The notes beneath the pieces were generated by a model. It ran no database searches. It was not told the origin of the DNA and saw only the letters and a program-made list of their open reading frames with translations. From Phyllobacterium sophorae (GTDB lineage Bacteria > Pseudomonadota > Alphaproteobacteria > Rhizobiales > Rhizobiaceae): DNA of 64,000 nt. Of this stretch, positions 50,514 to 59,089 are shown one piece after another (the first letter of the stretch is position 1; each line of letters opens with the position of its first letter). Both the position numbers and the translations under genes were made by a program. The stretch covers positions 1-64,000 of the forward strand of contig NZ_PGGM01000002.1 in NCBI RefSeq assembly GCF_003010965.1, read 5' to 3'.

Positions 50514-51053
50514 TTAATAGTCGATCACACCATCGAGTGCGTAGTGCTTTACCGTCTTGCGGTTGGCAATCAATTCCTCGACCGTCGGCGATCCTGTCAT
50601 GGCGCGAGAAATGGCCAGTTTCGTTGCTTCATAGTTGGTACGGTAAAGATCCTTGTGGTCGAGATTTTCGTCGTCGGCACAACGCGGATCGAGCCAGACC
50701 GTGATGATCATGCAAATTTCGTCAGCCTGATCCCTGGGGAGAATATCCTCGATAAGACAGTCGACGATCGCATCGCCCATGGCCGCCTGTACGACACCGC
50801 CGAGCAATTCAGCATAGGCCATGTTCTTGATGGTGACTTTGGTAGTCATCATTGTCGCCGGCCGTACCGCCTGGTTGAGGTCGCGCACCACGAACATGCG
50901 TGTATGACCCTTGACCTGACCCATCATCGACGCGAACGCTTGTCCTACCGGGCCCCTGACCGACCCGATCACTACCTCCGGCATGGCGTCTGTGACCTGA
51001 CCTTCTGCTGCCAAAACAGTCGCTTCACCCGTACGAAACCAAATGTCAGTCAT
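50514..51053 (-). CDS. Formaldehyde-activating-enzyme (Fae) homologue without the catalytic His
   Basis: The 179-residue protein aligns by eye along the length of Fae, with EVVIGSVRGPVGQAFASMM near the N-terminus, MMTTKVTIKN, AAMGDAIVDCLIEDILPRDQADE and the C-terminal NYEATKLAISRAMTGSPTVEELIANRK. Fae condenses formaldehyde with tetrahydromethanopterin in methylotrophs, using a His in the A-H-I-D-L-I-I-G segment. Here the matching segment reads AMPEVVIG, with Met24 in that place. It is therefore a Fae-like paralogue of unknown role. GGGAGAAG precedes the start. No other tetrahydromethanopterin-pathway gene is in the window. Confidence 0.8.
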   Translation of the reverse strand: MTDIWFRTGEATVLAAEGQVTDAMPEVVIGSVRGPVGQAFASMMGQVKGHTRMFVVRDLNQAVRPATMMTTKVTIKNMAYAELLGGVVQAAMGDAIVDCLIEDILPRDQADEICMIITVWLDPRCADDENLDHKDLYRTNYEATKLAISRAMTGSPTVEELIANRKTVKHYALDGVIDY

Positions 51054-51182
51054 TTCTTCTCCCTTTCGATTGCGGTTCGAACCTATTGGCAAGGATCACA
51101 CCAGTCCAGTTGACGAAAAGCCGCTCATCCCGGCATCTGGAGGGCATAAAGCTTGCCATCTGAATCGACCATTTGGTCCGGC

Positions 51183-52868
51183 TTATTTCACTGCCTTGTA
51201 TAGTGTAATGGTCATTCTGCGGCCTTTGCTGTAGTTGACGCCAGATACTGTTGCGACCGCCGCAACCGATCTCTCGCCCTGGGGCAAATTGCTGATAAAC
51301 GCGTCGTGTTCGCGATCGTCGACAGCTGAAATCGCGCATGCCGGGTCGCGCAAGAGGTGCTGTGCCGCGCCCTGACCATCGGTGAGGAGGGTTTTGGTTC
51401 CAGCCAGGAAGACCAGGCTTGGCTCGGTATACCTCGCCGAAGCCAGCACGCTGTTGCTGCACGGTTTCGCAGCATTGAAGGCATTGGCGATGGCTGGGCT
51501 GAGCCATATCGGGGTCAAGGCCGGAATGACCCCCCAAGTGAGCAGTCCAAGGGTAATTATCGCAAAAGTTGCAGCAGCTTGCAGCGCACCCTTGAGGTTC
51601 TGATTCAGGATGAGCCCGCTGGCGAAGATGCCTGCCGCAAGCGCGGTGAAGAAAACAATGACGCCCGGGAACGAGAACGAACCGGTCATGACATAGGGGA
51701 GGACAAGGCCCGCTCCCATAAGTGCGAGCGTCGCGGCGGCGAGCCCCAGCAGCGTCAGGCGTTCCAGCCAGATTTGCCAGCGGCCGCGATAGGGCTGCAT
51801 GGCAATACCGGTGTCGACGGCCCATGCCATCATCAGCAGAACGGCTGGATAAGCCGGCAGGATGTAGTGCGGCAGCTTGGTGGGTACGAGTTCCGTCACC
51901 AGCCAGAATGGGATATACCAGGCCATCAGGAAGGCAAGGCGCGGATCTTCGCGCAACCGGCTCAATGCCTGCAATCCGCCGCGAATGGCAAGCACGCCAA
52001 ACGGCCAGATGAAGAAGACGAAGATCAATGCGAAATAGCCTGGCGGGGCGCCATGGCTTTCCTGTGCATCGCCGACTTTCGACAGGAAGTCCTTGTTGAC
52101 GGATTCGTTGAAGAATGCGCCGCCGCTCTTGAGAGTTATCAGGATGAGCCACGGCAGCACGATTGCCAGCAGGATGAGAACGCCGCTTAACGGCTTCAGC
52201 CGTTTCAGCCAGCGCCACTCACGATAAAAAAGGCTGAGAGTGCCCATCGTGAGGAGGCTTATGAACGGTGTGATGGGGCCTTTGATCAGCACGCCGATTG
52301 CGGTCGCTACCCAGAAAATGAGGGCCGGGGTCCACCGCTCCGCCGCCTGCACACGGCTTGCCATCCAGATCCAGGCCAGTGCTCCCTGTGCGAATACGAC
52401 GGTCGCCAGCACCGTGGCATCGGTCTTTGCCACCCGCGCTTCAAAGCCGAGCATGACGATGGCGGCCAGCGCAATCCCAGCGAGCAAACCTGCGCTTTGG
52501 CCGAAGAAGAATGCGCCGAGCGCCGCGGTTCCAATCACTGCGAGTGTCGCTCCGGCCACCGAGACCAGCCGGTACGTCCAGACCGGTGTGTTGTCACCGT
52601 ACCCCGTCAACTTGAGAGCGGCGCTCTGCAGCCAATAGATGCCGATCGGCTTCTTGTAGCGCGAGGCGTCCTGAAAGCGGATATCGACGTAGTCGCCACT
52701 CTCGGCCATCTGGTGGGTGGCCTGGATATAGCGGGATTCATCACGGTCCAGCGGCGGTATCGAAGCGATACCGGGAACGAAGGACACGAGGCAGATAAAG
52801 ATCAATAGCAGGTAATGGCTGGCGCGCAGCCGCCTGGCACTGCCCGGAGCAGGATCGGCGTGGGTCAT
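51183..52868 (-). CDS. GT39/ArnT-like polyprenyl-phosphate glycosyltransferase
   Basis: The integral membrane protein of about 561 residues has 11-13 helices and belongs to the ArnT/PMT superfamily. The first periplasmic loop holds the catalytic acidic pair in PPLDRDESRYIQATHQM, and FQDASRYKKPIGIYWLQ follows, as in ArnT. It transfers a sugar from a polyprenyl phosphate donor to lipid A or core on the periplasmic side. ATG 52868 has GGGGA upstream; a GTG at 52886 overlapping the previous stop (GTGA) is an alternative. It is the last gene of a three-gene operon with a GT2 enzyme and a LAB_N protein. Confidence 0.85.
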   Translation of the reverse strand: MTHADPAPGSARRLRASHYLLLIFICLVSFVPGIASIPPLDRDESRYIQATHQMAESGDYVDIRFQDASRYKKPIGIYWLQSAALKLTGYGDNTPVWTYRLVSVAGATLAVIGTAALGAFFFGQSAGLLAGIALAAIVMLGFEARVAKTDATVLATVVFAQGALAWIWMASRVQAAERWTPALIFWVATAIGVLIKGPITPFISLLTMGTLSLFYREWRWLKRLKPLSGVLILLAIVLPWLILITLKSGGAFFNESVNKDFLSKVGDAQESHGAPPGYFALIFVFFIWPFGVLAIRGGLQALSRLREDPRLAFLMAWYIPFWLVTELVPTKLPHYILPAYPAVLLMMAWAVDTGIAMQPYRGRWQIWLERLTLLGLAAATLALMGAGLVLPYVMTGSFSFPGVIVFFTALAAGIFASGLILNQNLKGALQAAATFAIITLGLLTWGVIPALTPIWLSPAIANAFNAAKPCSNSVLASARYTEPSLVFLAGTKTLLTDGQGAAQHLLRDPACAISAVDDREHDAFISNLPQGERSVAAVATVSGVNYSKGRRMTITLYKAVK

Positions 52869-52882
52869 GGCAGTCCCCTTGC

Positions 52883-53203
52883 TCACGTGTCCTGTGTCAT
52901 CGCCTTCTTCTCATTGGCGATGAGCCAGAGATTGCGGATGTAGACGATGAGGCCAAGACCCTGCCCGGCGATGAACACCGGATCCTTGCGGACAATGGCA
53001 TAGATGAACAGCAGCGCACCGCCGAACAGCGAAAAGAACCAGAATGTCACCGGCACTACACTGCGCTTGGCTCGTTCCGAGGCAAGCCACTGCAGCACAA
53101 AGCGCATGGTGAAACAGGCCTGCGCAAAAAAGCCGAGCACGACCCAGGCGTCAAACTGCGCGATGAATACCGAATGCAGCCAATTGGTGATAGCGTCAGC
53201 CAT
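52883..53203 (-). CDS. LAB_N-domain small membrane protein (RgtF-like)
   Basis: This 106-residue protein has three predicted helices and is a stand-alone version of the domain found at the N-terminus of some lipid-A-disaccharide synthases, with QACFTMRFVLQWLASERAKRSVVP, FWFFSLFGGALLFIYAI, and GQGLGLIVYIRNLWLI. In rhizobia a protein of this kind (RgtF) assists the GT2 enzyme RgtE in making dodecaprenyl-phosphate galacturonate. Here it overlaps the GT2 gene by 8 bp, the same pairing. Confidence 0.85.
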   Translation of the reverse strand: MADAITNWLHSVFIAQFDAWVVLGFFAQACFTMRFVLQWLASERAKRSVVPVTFWFFSLFGGALLFIYAIVRKDPVFIAGQGLGLIVYIRNLWLIANEKKAMTQDT

Positions 53204-53927
53204 GGCTGATCTCCGTAATCGTTGGAACGGTCTTGCGGCGCTTTCTCAGCCACCAGACACCGTATAGATCGAGAATGCCGCGCAGCCCGCGGTCAAGAAT
53301 GCCGTAGTTGGACTTACCATGGCGGCGCTCGCGATCGACAACATCCACATGCACCACACCGTAACCCTCGCGAATGACGAGAGCCGGCAGATAGCGATGC
53401 CAGCCATCGAAAAACGGCAGCTCGCGGAACAGGTGGGTGTGCAATGCCTTGAGGCCGCAGCCGCTATCGCGGGTATTATCCTTGAGGATTGCACCGCGCA
53501 GCTTGTTGGCATATTTCGACGAAACCTGCTTCAGTTTGGTGTCGGTCCGCTTCAGACGCTGACCCGCGGCGATGCCGATTGCCGGTCCGGCCTGGAGCAA
53601 GGCATCAGCAAGTTGCGGCAGGTAAGCGGGATTGTTCTGGCCGTCGCCATCCATGGTGACCACAACCTTGCCCTTGGCGGCAAACACGCCGGAACGCACG
53701 GCCGCGCTCTGGCCAGCGGATTTGTCGTGGCGAACATGGCGCAACGGCTTGCCTGATTTGATCCTCTCACCGAGTGCCTCGCCAGTCGCGTCGGTCGAGC
53801 CATCATCCACCACAATAACTTCGTAGCTGCGGCCATCCATGGCTGCATCCACTTCATCGAGGAGAAAGGCTAGGTTGGCGGCCTCGTTGCGGCACGGAAT
53901 GACGATTGTGATTGCCGGATTGCTCAA
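53196..53927 (-). CDS. GT2 polyprenyl-phosphate sugar synthase (RgtE/ArnC/DPM-like)
   Basis: The 243-residue cytoplasmic-face glycosyltransferase has N-terminal AITIVIPCRNEAANLAFLLDEV and nucleotide-sugar-binding DDGSTD, the metal-binding DGDGQN (residues about 92-97), and the acceptor-side DRERRHGKSNYG. It lacks the two C-terminal helices of ArnC, consistent with needing a separate membrane partner, provided by the overlapping LAB_N gene. By operon content it makes a polyprenyl-phosphate sugar for the GT39 enzyme downstream. Galacturonate is the likely sugar by analogy with rhizobial RgtE. Confidence 0.85.
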   Translation of the reverse strand: MSNPAITIVIPCRNEAANLAFLLDEVDAAMDGRSYEVIVVDDGSTDATGEALGERIKSGKPLRHVRHDKSAGQSAAVRSGVFAAKGKVVVTMDGDGQNNPAYLPQLADALLQAGPAIGIAAGQRLKRTDTKLKQVSSKYANKLRGAILKDNTRDSGCGLKALHTHLFRELPFFDGWHRYLPALVIREGYGVVHVDVVDRERRHGKSNYGILDRGLRGILDLYGVWWLRKRRKTVPTITEISHG

Positions 53928-54031
53928 GTCAGACGCTTTCGTATTGTCTCATCAGGCGCGCTCCATAACATTGAAACTGCCGCCTTGCTATCCTCATTTG
54001 TGTTACGAAGCCGTAATGCCCGCCCTGCCGA

Positions 54032-55690
54032 TCAGCGCTTGTTACGGATTTCGGTGAGTGTCTTGGCCGGTGTGATCGCCTCGGGGTCAAGACGGATCTC
54101 GATGATCGCGGGCCTGCCGCTTTGCACCGCCCGCTGCCACGCTCCCGCGAACTCCTCAGTGGCCTCTACCGTCTCGCCGTGCCCGCCATAGGCGCGGGCC
54201 AGCATGGCGAAATCCGGGTTGGTGAGATCCGTTGCCGAAACCCGGCCCGGATATTCCCGCTCCTGGTGCATGCGGATCGTGCCATATATATTGTTGTTGA
54301 TCACAAGGACGATGATCGGCAGGCTATATTTGACTGCCGTGGCAAAGTCCTGACCGTTCATAAGGAAACAGCCGTCGCCGGCAAAGCAGACGACGGTGCG
54401 TTCCGGATAGAGCTGTTTCGCAGCGACGGCAGCGGGAAGCCCGTATCCCATAGAGCCGGACGTGGGAGCGGCCTGCGTCGCGAAGCGGCGGAAGCGATGG
54501 AAACGGTGCAGCCAGGTGGCATAATTGCCCGCGCCATTTGTCATGATTGCATCTTCGGGCAGCACACTCTCGAGATAGGACATGATCGGTCCCATTGCCA
54601 CCTTGCCGGGACCTGTCTGCGGCGGCGTCGACCAGGTGAGATAGGATTTGTGCGCAGTCTCCGCTTCGCCGGGCCAGTTGATGTGGGATGGCGGCGCAAG
54701 ATGCTCGACCGCTTCGGCAAAGGCATCGGGTGCCGCGTTGATGGCCAGGCCCGCACGATAGACCCGTCCGAGCTCATCCGCGTCGGGATGGACATGGATA
54801 AGGGTTTGCCGGGGGTAGGGAATGTCCATCAGCGTATAGCCGGAGGAGGGCATTTCGCCGAAACGCCCTCCAACCAGCAACAGCACATCCGCCTCCTTCA
54901 CGCGGGTGGCGAGGGCCGGATTGATGCCGATGCCGACATCGCCGGCATAATTCGCGTGCAGATGGTCGAACAGCATCTGGCGACGAAAGGAACAGCCGAC
55001 GGGCAGATGCCATTTCTCGGAAAAGCGTGTGATCGAATGGACCGCGCGTTCATTCCAGCGCGAGCCGCCGAGGATCATGAAGGGCTGTTTCGCGCCCTGC
55101 AGCAGATCGGCAAGCTTTTCAATGCTGGCGGGTGAGGGGCCAGTCTCGACCGGTTGCCAGCCTTGCGCGTCGACCGCGTTGACGGCGTCGGTGAGCATAT
55201 CCTCTGGCAAGGCCAGCACAACGGGTCCCGGGCGGCCCGAGGTCGCGACTGAGAATGCGCGCGTTACGAACTCCGGTATGCGCCGCGCATCGTCGATCTC
55301 CGCCACCCATTTGGCGGTGTCCGCGAAGAAACGGCGGTACTCCACCTCCTGAAATGCCTCGCGTTCACGCGCCTCGCGCTGCACTTGTCCAATGAACAGG
55401 ATCAGCGGCGTAGAATCCTGTTTGGCGATGTGGATGCCGGGCGACGCATTGGTCGCGCCGGGACCGCGTGTAACGAAACAAATGCCCGGTTTGCCCGTCA
55501 GCTTGCCCCAGGCTTCTGCCATCATCGTGGCGCCACCCTCTGCGCGGCAGACCGTTACGCCGATGTTTGCATCATAGAGCGCGTCCAGTACGGCCAGATA
55601 GCTTTCCCCGGGGACGCAGAACAATCGTTCCGCGCCATTGGCCGCCAAGGCTTCAACGATCAGTTCACCGCCCGTTTTCATTGTCTGCAT
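54032..55690 (-). CDS. Acetolactate-synthase-like thiamine diphosphate enzyme
   Basis: The 552-residue protein has the three-domain ThDP-enzyme plan. The catalytic Glu is in CRAEGGATMMAEAWG (about residue 51), the central domain spans about 190-325, and the ThDP/Mg motif GDGCFLMNGQDF ends at VINNN. It resembles acetolactate synthase but is not in an ilv operon and has no small subunit. It overlaps the CoA-transferase gene by 26 bp. That pairing recalls formyl-CoA transferase plus oxalyl-CoA decarboxylase, but I do not see Oxc-specific sequence. The substrate, perhaps a 2-keto acid or acyl-CoA, is unknown. Confidence 0.8.
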   Translation of the reverse strand: MQTMKTGGELIVEALAANGAERLFCVPGESYLAVLDALYDANIGVTVCRAEGGATMMAEAWGKLTGKPGICFVTRGPGATNASPGIHIAKQDSTPLILFIGQVQREAREREAFQEVEYRRFFADTAKWVAEIDDARRIPEFVTRAFSVATSGRPGPVVLALPEDMLTDAVNAVDAQGWQPVETGPSPASIEKLADLLQGAKQPFMILGGSRWNERAVHSITRFSEKWHLPVGCSFRRQMLFDHLHANYAGDVGIGINPALATRVKEADVLLLVGGRFGEMPSSGYTLMDIPYPRQTLIHVHPDADELGRVYRAGLAINAAPDAFAEAVEHLAPPSHINWPGEAETAHKSYLTWSTPPQTGPGKVAMGPIMSYLESVLPEDAIMTNGAGNYATWLHRFHRFRRFATQAAPTSGSMGYGLPAAVAAKQLYPERTVVCFAGDGCFLMNGQDFATAVKYSLPIIVLVINNNIYGTIRMHQEREYPGRVSATDLTNPDFAMLARAYGGHGETVEATEEFAGAWQRAVQSGRPAIIEIRLDPEAITPAKTLTEIRNKR

Positions 55691-56852
55691 CCTTCAATTC
55701 GTTCAATATTTCGGCGCTGTGCTCGCCAAGGCGCGGCGACGGCCTGTCATAACTAAGGGGGGTCTTCGACATGACGATCGGCGTGCGCACGGAAGGTATG
55801 GCATTGCCATGGGCGTCGTCGAGATCAAGCCGCAATTGACGGGAAACGATTTGAGGATCGTCGAACATTTCGCCGATCTGGTTGATCGGGCCGGCCGGAA
55901 CGGCATTTTTGGCGCACGCTTCCAGCAGCTGGGCGCGGGTGTGCTTTCTTGTTTCGACTCTGATCAGAGCGGTCAGTTCGGAACGGTTTTCCAGCCGTGC
56001 CCGATTGGTCAGGAAACGCGGATCGCTGGCAAGACTGTCGAGACCGGCTATGGCGCAGAACCGCGCGAACTGGCCGTCATTGCCAACGGCAAGGATCATG
56101 TGGCCGTCGGATGTGGGCACGACCTCATAAGGTGAGATATTGGGATGCGCATTGCCCATGCGGTGCGGACTCTTGCCCGTGGCCAAATAGTTCATCGCCT
56201 GGTTGGCCATCACCGCGGACTGCACGTCGAACAGCGCCATGTCGATCATCTGGCCCTCACCGGTACTGGCCACGTGCGCCAGCGCCGCCTGAATGGCAAT
56301 GACGGAGTAAAGCCCCGTGAAGACGTCGGCGACGGCAAGGCCAACCTTCTGTGGTTCACGGTCGGGTTCTCCGGTCACCGACATCAGTCCCGACATGCCT
56401 TGGATGATGAAGTCATAGCCTGCCTGCGCAGCGTAGGGACCGGTCTGCCCGAAGCCGGTGATGGAGCAATAGACGAGACGGGGATTGTCAGCGCTCAACG
56501 AGGCATAGTCGAGGCCGTATTTCTTCAGGCCCCCGACCTTGAAATTCTCCAAAACCACATCCGCCGTCCGGCAAAGCGCCCTGACGGTTTCCTGGCCCTC
56601 TGGTGACGTAAAGTCGATTATGATGGAACGCTTGCCGCGATTGCATGAGTGGAAATAGGCGGCCGAGAGGTTTTCACCCTCGCTGCTGGTAATGAAGGGA
56701 GGCCCCCAGCCGCGCGTTTCATCGCCGCCCGAGGGATTTTCCACCTTGATAACATCGGCACCGAGATCGGCGAGGATTTGTCCCGCCCACGGACCAGCAA
56801 GAACGCGGGCGAGTTCGATTACACGAATACCTTTAAGGGGGGCATTGGACAT
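55665..56852 (-). CDS. CaiB/BaiF family III CoA-transferase
   Basis: The 395-residue enzyme moves CoA between carboxylic acids. The CoA-binding N-terminus is GIRVIELARVLAGPWAGQILADLGADVIKVE, the catalytic Asp is probably that of VGLAVADVFTGLYS, and QAGYDFIIQGMSGLMSVTGEPDREP is typical of the family. ATG 56852 is used because the family begins just before PLKGIRVIELAR. It starts 5 bp after the hydrolase stop and overlaps the ThDP-enzyme gene by 26 bp, forming a tight operon. The acid activated is unknown. Confidence 0.87.
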   Translation of the reverse strand: MSNAPLKGIRVIELARVLAGPWAGQILADLGADVIKVENPSGGDETRGWGPPFITSSEGENLSAAYFHSCNRGKRSIIIDFTSPEGQETVRALCRTADVVLENFKVGGLKKYGLDYASLSADNPRLVYCSITGFGQTGPYAAQAGYDFIIQGMSGLMSVTGEPDREPQKVGLAVADVFTGLYSVIAIQAALAHVASTGEGQMIDMALFDVQSAVMANQAMNYLATGKSPHRMGNAHPNISPYEVVPTSDGHMILAVGNDGQFARFCAIAGLDSLASDPRFLTNRARLENRSELTALIRVETRKHTRAQLLEACAKNAVPAGPINQIGEMFDDPQIVSRQLRLDLDDAHGNAIPSVRTPIVMSKTPLSYDRPSPRLGEHSAEILNELKDADNENGR

Positions 56853-56857
56853 TTTGG

Positions 56858-57814
56858 TCAGGCACTCTTTAGACTGATTGTTCGCTGCGCAAGCGTGTGA
56901 GCAGCCCATTCGGCGAAATCCTGCATGATCACTTCCCTATTGATTTCATTGAGGCCTTCATGCCGCGTATCCTCGTAGATCGTGGTGGTGACATGAGTGA
57001 AGCCAAGCTTGCGCATCCTGGTTTCAAGGTCCCTGACCGCCTTGCCCTTCGCCGTTGCCGGATCTTCCGCACCACCAACGAGATTAAAGGGCAGGTCGCG
57101 CGGAACCTTCGCCAGTAACGAATCGTCGGCACCCGCAAATATGAAGTCGAAAATATCGCCCCACATGCTCACGGTGGGGTTCCAGCCCGAAAGGGGATCG
57201 GCAAGATAGGTGTCCACTTCATCGGGGTCGCGTGACAGCCAGTCGGATGCAGTACGCGCATTCTTGATACCGCGTCCCCAGTCCTGAAACGTGAGTTTCG
57301 GGAGAATCATGCTTGGAACGTCTGAGCCAAGGAACATGCGTTCCGCGCGCAGGATTCCCTGTGCTAAACGACCGAGAAAGCCTGCGGAGAAATTGGCGTT
57401 CCAGATGGCCGCTGCGGCCACCTTGTCCGGGTGCCCCAAAACGTAATTCAGCGCGATAAGCCCGCCCATCGAATGGCCGAACACGATAAGCGGCAGTCCG
57501 GGATGACGGCTGCGAGCAAGATTGTTGATCGCATCCACGTCGTCCAGCACATGATTGAGTCCATCAGCCGGAGCAAAGCGCCCGGCCGGAGCGCCCGCGG
57601 CCCTGGTCAATCCATGACCGCGATGATCATGGGCATAAACGTGGAAACCCTGTCCATTCAGGAACTGCGCAAAACGCTTGTAGCGCAGCGAATGCTCGCT
57701 GACGCCGTGATTGATGTGGACGATTGTGCGGGCTGGCCCAGCCGCTGGTGAAAAACGCAAAGCGAGCGCTGCGCCTGCGGCTGTCTTTACCAGTTCTACG
57801 TCGTCAAATGGCAT
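56858..57814 (-). CDS. Alpha/beta hydrolase, lysophospholipase/monoacylglycerol-lipase type
   Basis: This 318-residue serine hydrolase has an oxyanion loop in HINHGVSEHSLRYKRFAQFL, DHRGHG, the nucleophile elbow GHSMGGLIALNYV (Ser near residue 115), an Asp around GGAEDPATAKGK and the catalytic His in EDTRHEGLNEIN. ATG 57814 follows GGGAGGC. It leads the operon with the CoA-transferase and ThDP enzyme. Esters or lipids are likely substrates. How this connects to the two downstream enzymes is not clear. Confidence 0.83.
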   Translation of the reverse strand: MPFDDVELVKTAAGAALALRFSPAAGPARTIVHINHGVSEHSLRYKRFAQFLNGQGFHVYAHDHRGHGLTRAAGAPAGRFAPADGLNHVLDDVDAINNLARSRHPGLPLIVFGHSMGGLIALNYVLGHPDKVAAAAIWNANFSAGFLGRLAQGILRAERMFLGSDVPSMILPKLTFQDWGRGIKNARTASDWLSRDPDEVDTYLADPLSGWNPTVSMWGDIFDFIFAGADDSLLAKVPRDLPFNLVGGAEDPATAKGKAVRDLETRMRKLGFTHVTTTIYEDTRHEGLNEINREVIMQDFAEWAAHTLAQRTISLKSA

Positions 57815-59089
57815 CCGGTGCCTCCCGTTGCAATTGAAAGGGTGACGCACGATTAGTCAATGCGGAAAAAATTCGGTTTGAATCCGCCTAAATTGTTCTG
57901 GCTCTGCACAATAAATAATCATGTAGCCATCAATGCAATTTTATTTTGCAAAACCTCTTGCAAACGGCAAAAACATGCCGCAGAACTTCATTCCGAAAGA
58001 GATTGGATGCTGGTGCTCCTACCCCAATTGCCACAACTGTGTACGCGTGACGCGAGCGTTTGATGCAGAGGATGTAGCAAGGGAACTGACCGCGTGTATC
58101 CAGACCTTGCCAGTTACATGGCCGTTCAAGGGAGAAGAGGACGCTCCCCCAATGCGGCACCAGAGGGGAAACCGGGTGACGGAAATATCCGCGCCCGGTT
58201 TCGCTCGTTTTGGGGGCCAAGTGCCAGAAATCGCAAGAGAGGGATCGTTTCGCGATGATCTCGCCGTGGTTGAAAAGCACCTTCCTCTTCGTCATCCTCG
58301 GGCTTGACCCCAGGACCCACGGCCGAGAAGGACTGAGATATCACGGCACGCAACGCATTCCAGCAAAGTGAAATTCCCAATGGCCGTTTGCGTTGACGGT
58401 TTCGTTCCCTGGATCGCGTCGGGATGGTGGATAAATTCTCGCCCTTTGCTTGGGTCCTCGGGTCAAGCCGGAGAGGGAGCCACCCTGCGATTATTGGAGA
58501 AGAAGGTGCCTGTCGACCCTTGCACGATCTCACCGCGCGCAAAATAATGCTGCCAACTTATCCAACACCTGCAAACCTCGTTTATCCTAACCCCGTCCTT
58601 TCCATGGGGAGCTGCTTCCGGAGCCGTTCGAAAGTGGGGGAGGACGGCGTGTCGATGTGCGGGCAACGGACCCGGGCAGCGGCCGACCTGTTCGTCTTCG
58701 GAGGTCAATCTGCCTGACACACAGATATTGCCTGCGTTGTTGATGCCGACGCCAATTGTGCGGACACTGCACCGACGGCGACGATGGGCCCGGACTCCAG
58801 GCGCTCATCCACTCGCCCCGCGGAACAGGCAGAAGCCGGCCGGCAGGGGGAAACGTCAGCGGGCGGTCTTCGGATCGCATATACCTTCTACCAAGACGCG
58901 CTTCGGCGACCGCCCGTCTTCCCTAACCACTCAATGGCCAGACTCAGAGAATGAGGGCGTGGCGGGGGGAGCGCTCACCGTGCGGAATGTCCGAAATAAC
59001 CAGCTATGCATTGCCACCTGCGCCCCTTTCGCCTACATACGGCGCAAATTTATGTCCCTAAAATCCCGAACATCGGAGTGACGCGCGTT
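57815..59089. other. 1.3 kb spacer with an inverted repeat, no convincing gene
   Basis: Open frames here have poor coding character and no recognisable domain; one of 124 codons (57933-58307) runs into a repeat arm. The stretch 58130-58475 has the look of a dispersed intergenic palindromic element. The promoter and leader of ettA must lie near the right end. Confidence 0.5.
58297..58473. repeat. Inverted-repeat intergenic element
   Basis: The arm at 58297-58319, containing GGGCTTGACCCCAGGACCCA, returns inverted at 58451-58473, containing TGGGTCCTCGGGTCAAGCC. They match at 21 of 23 bases with 131 bp between. GGGCTTGACCC-type arms are characteristic of short repeats scattered in rhizobial and Brucella-like genomes. 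Copy number cannot be judged from one window. Confidence 0.6.

Noticed and set aside
54032-56852. Oxalate degradation operon (formyl-CoA transferase plus oxalyl-CoA decarboxylase)
   Set aside because: The ThDP enzyme resembles acetolactate synthase rather than Oxc, and no formate or oxalate transport gene is present.
57933-58307. 124-codon frame in the spacer before ettA
   Set aside because: It runs into an arm of the inverted repeat, has no ribosome-binding site and no recognisable domain.
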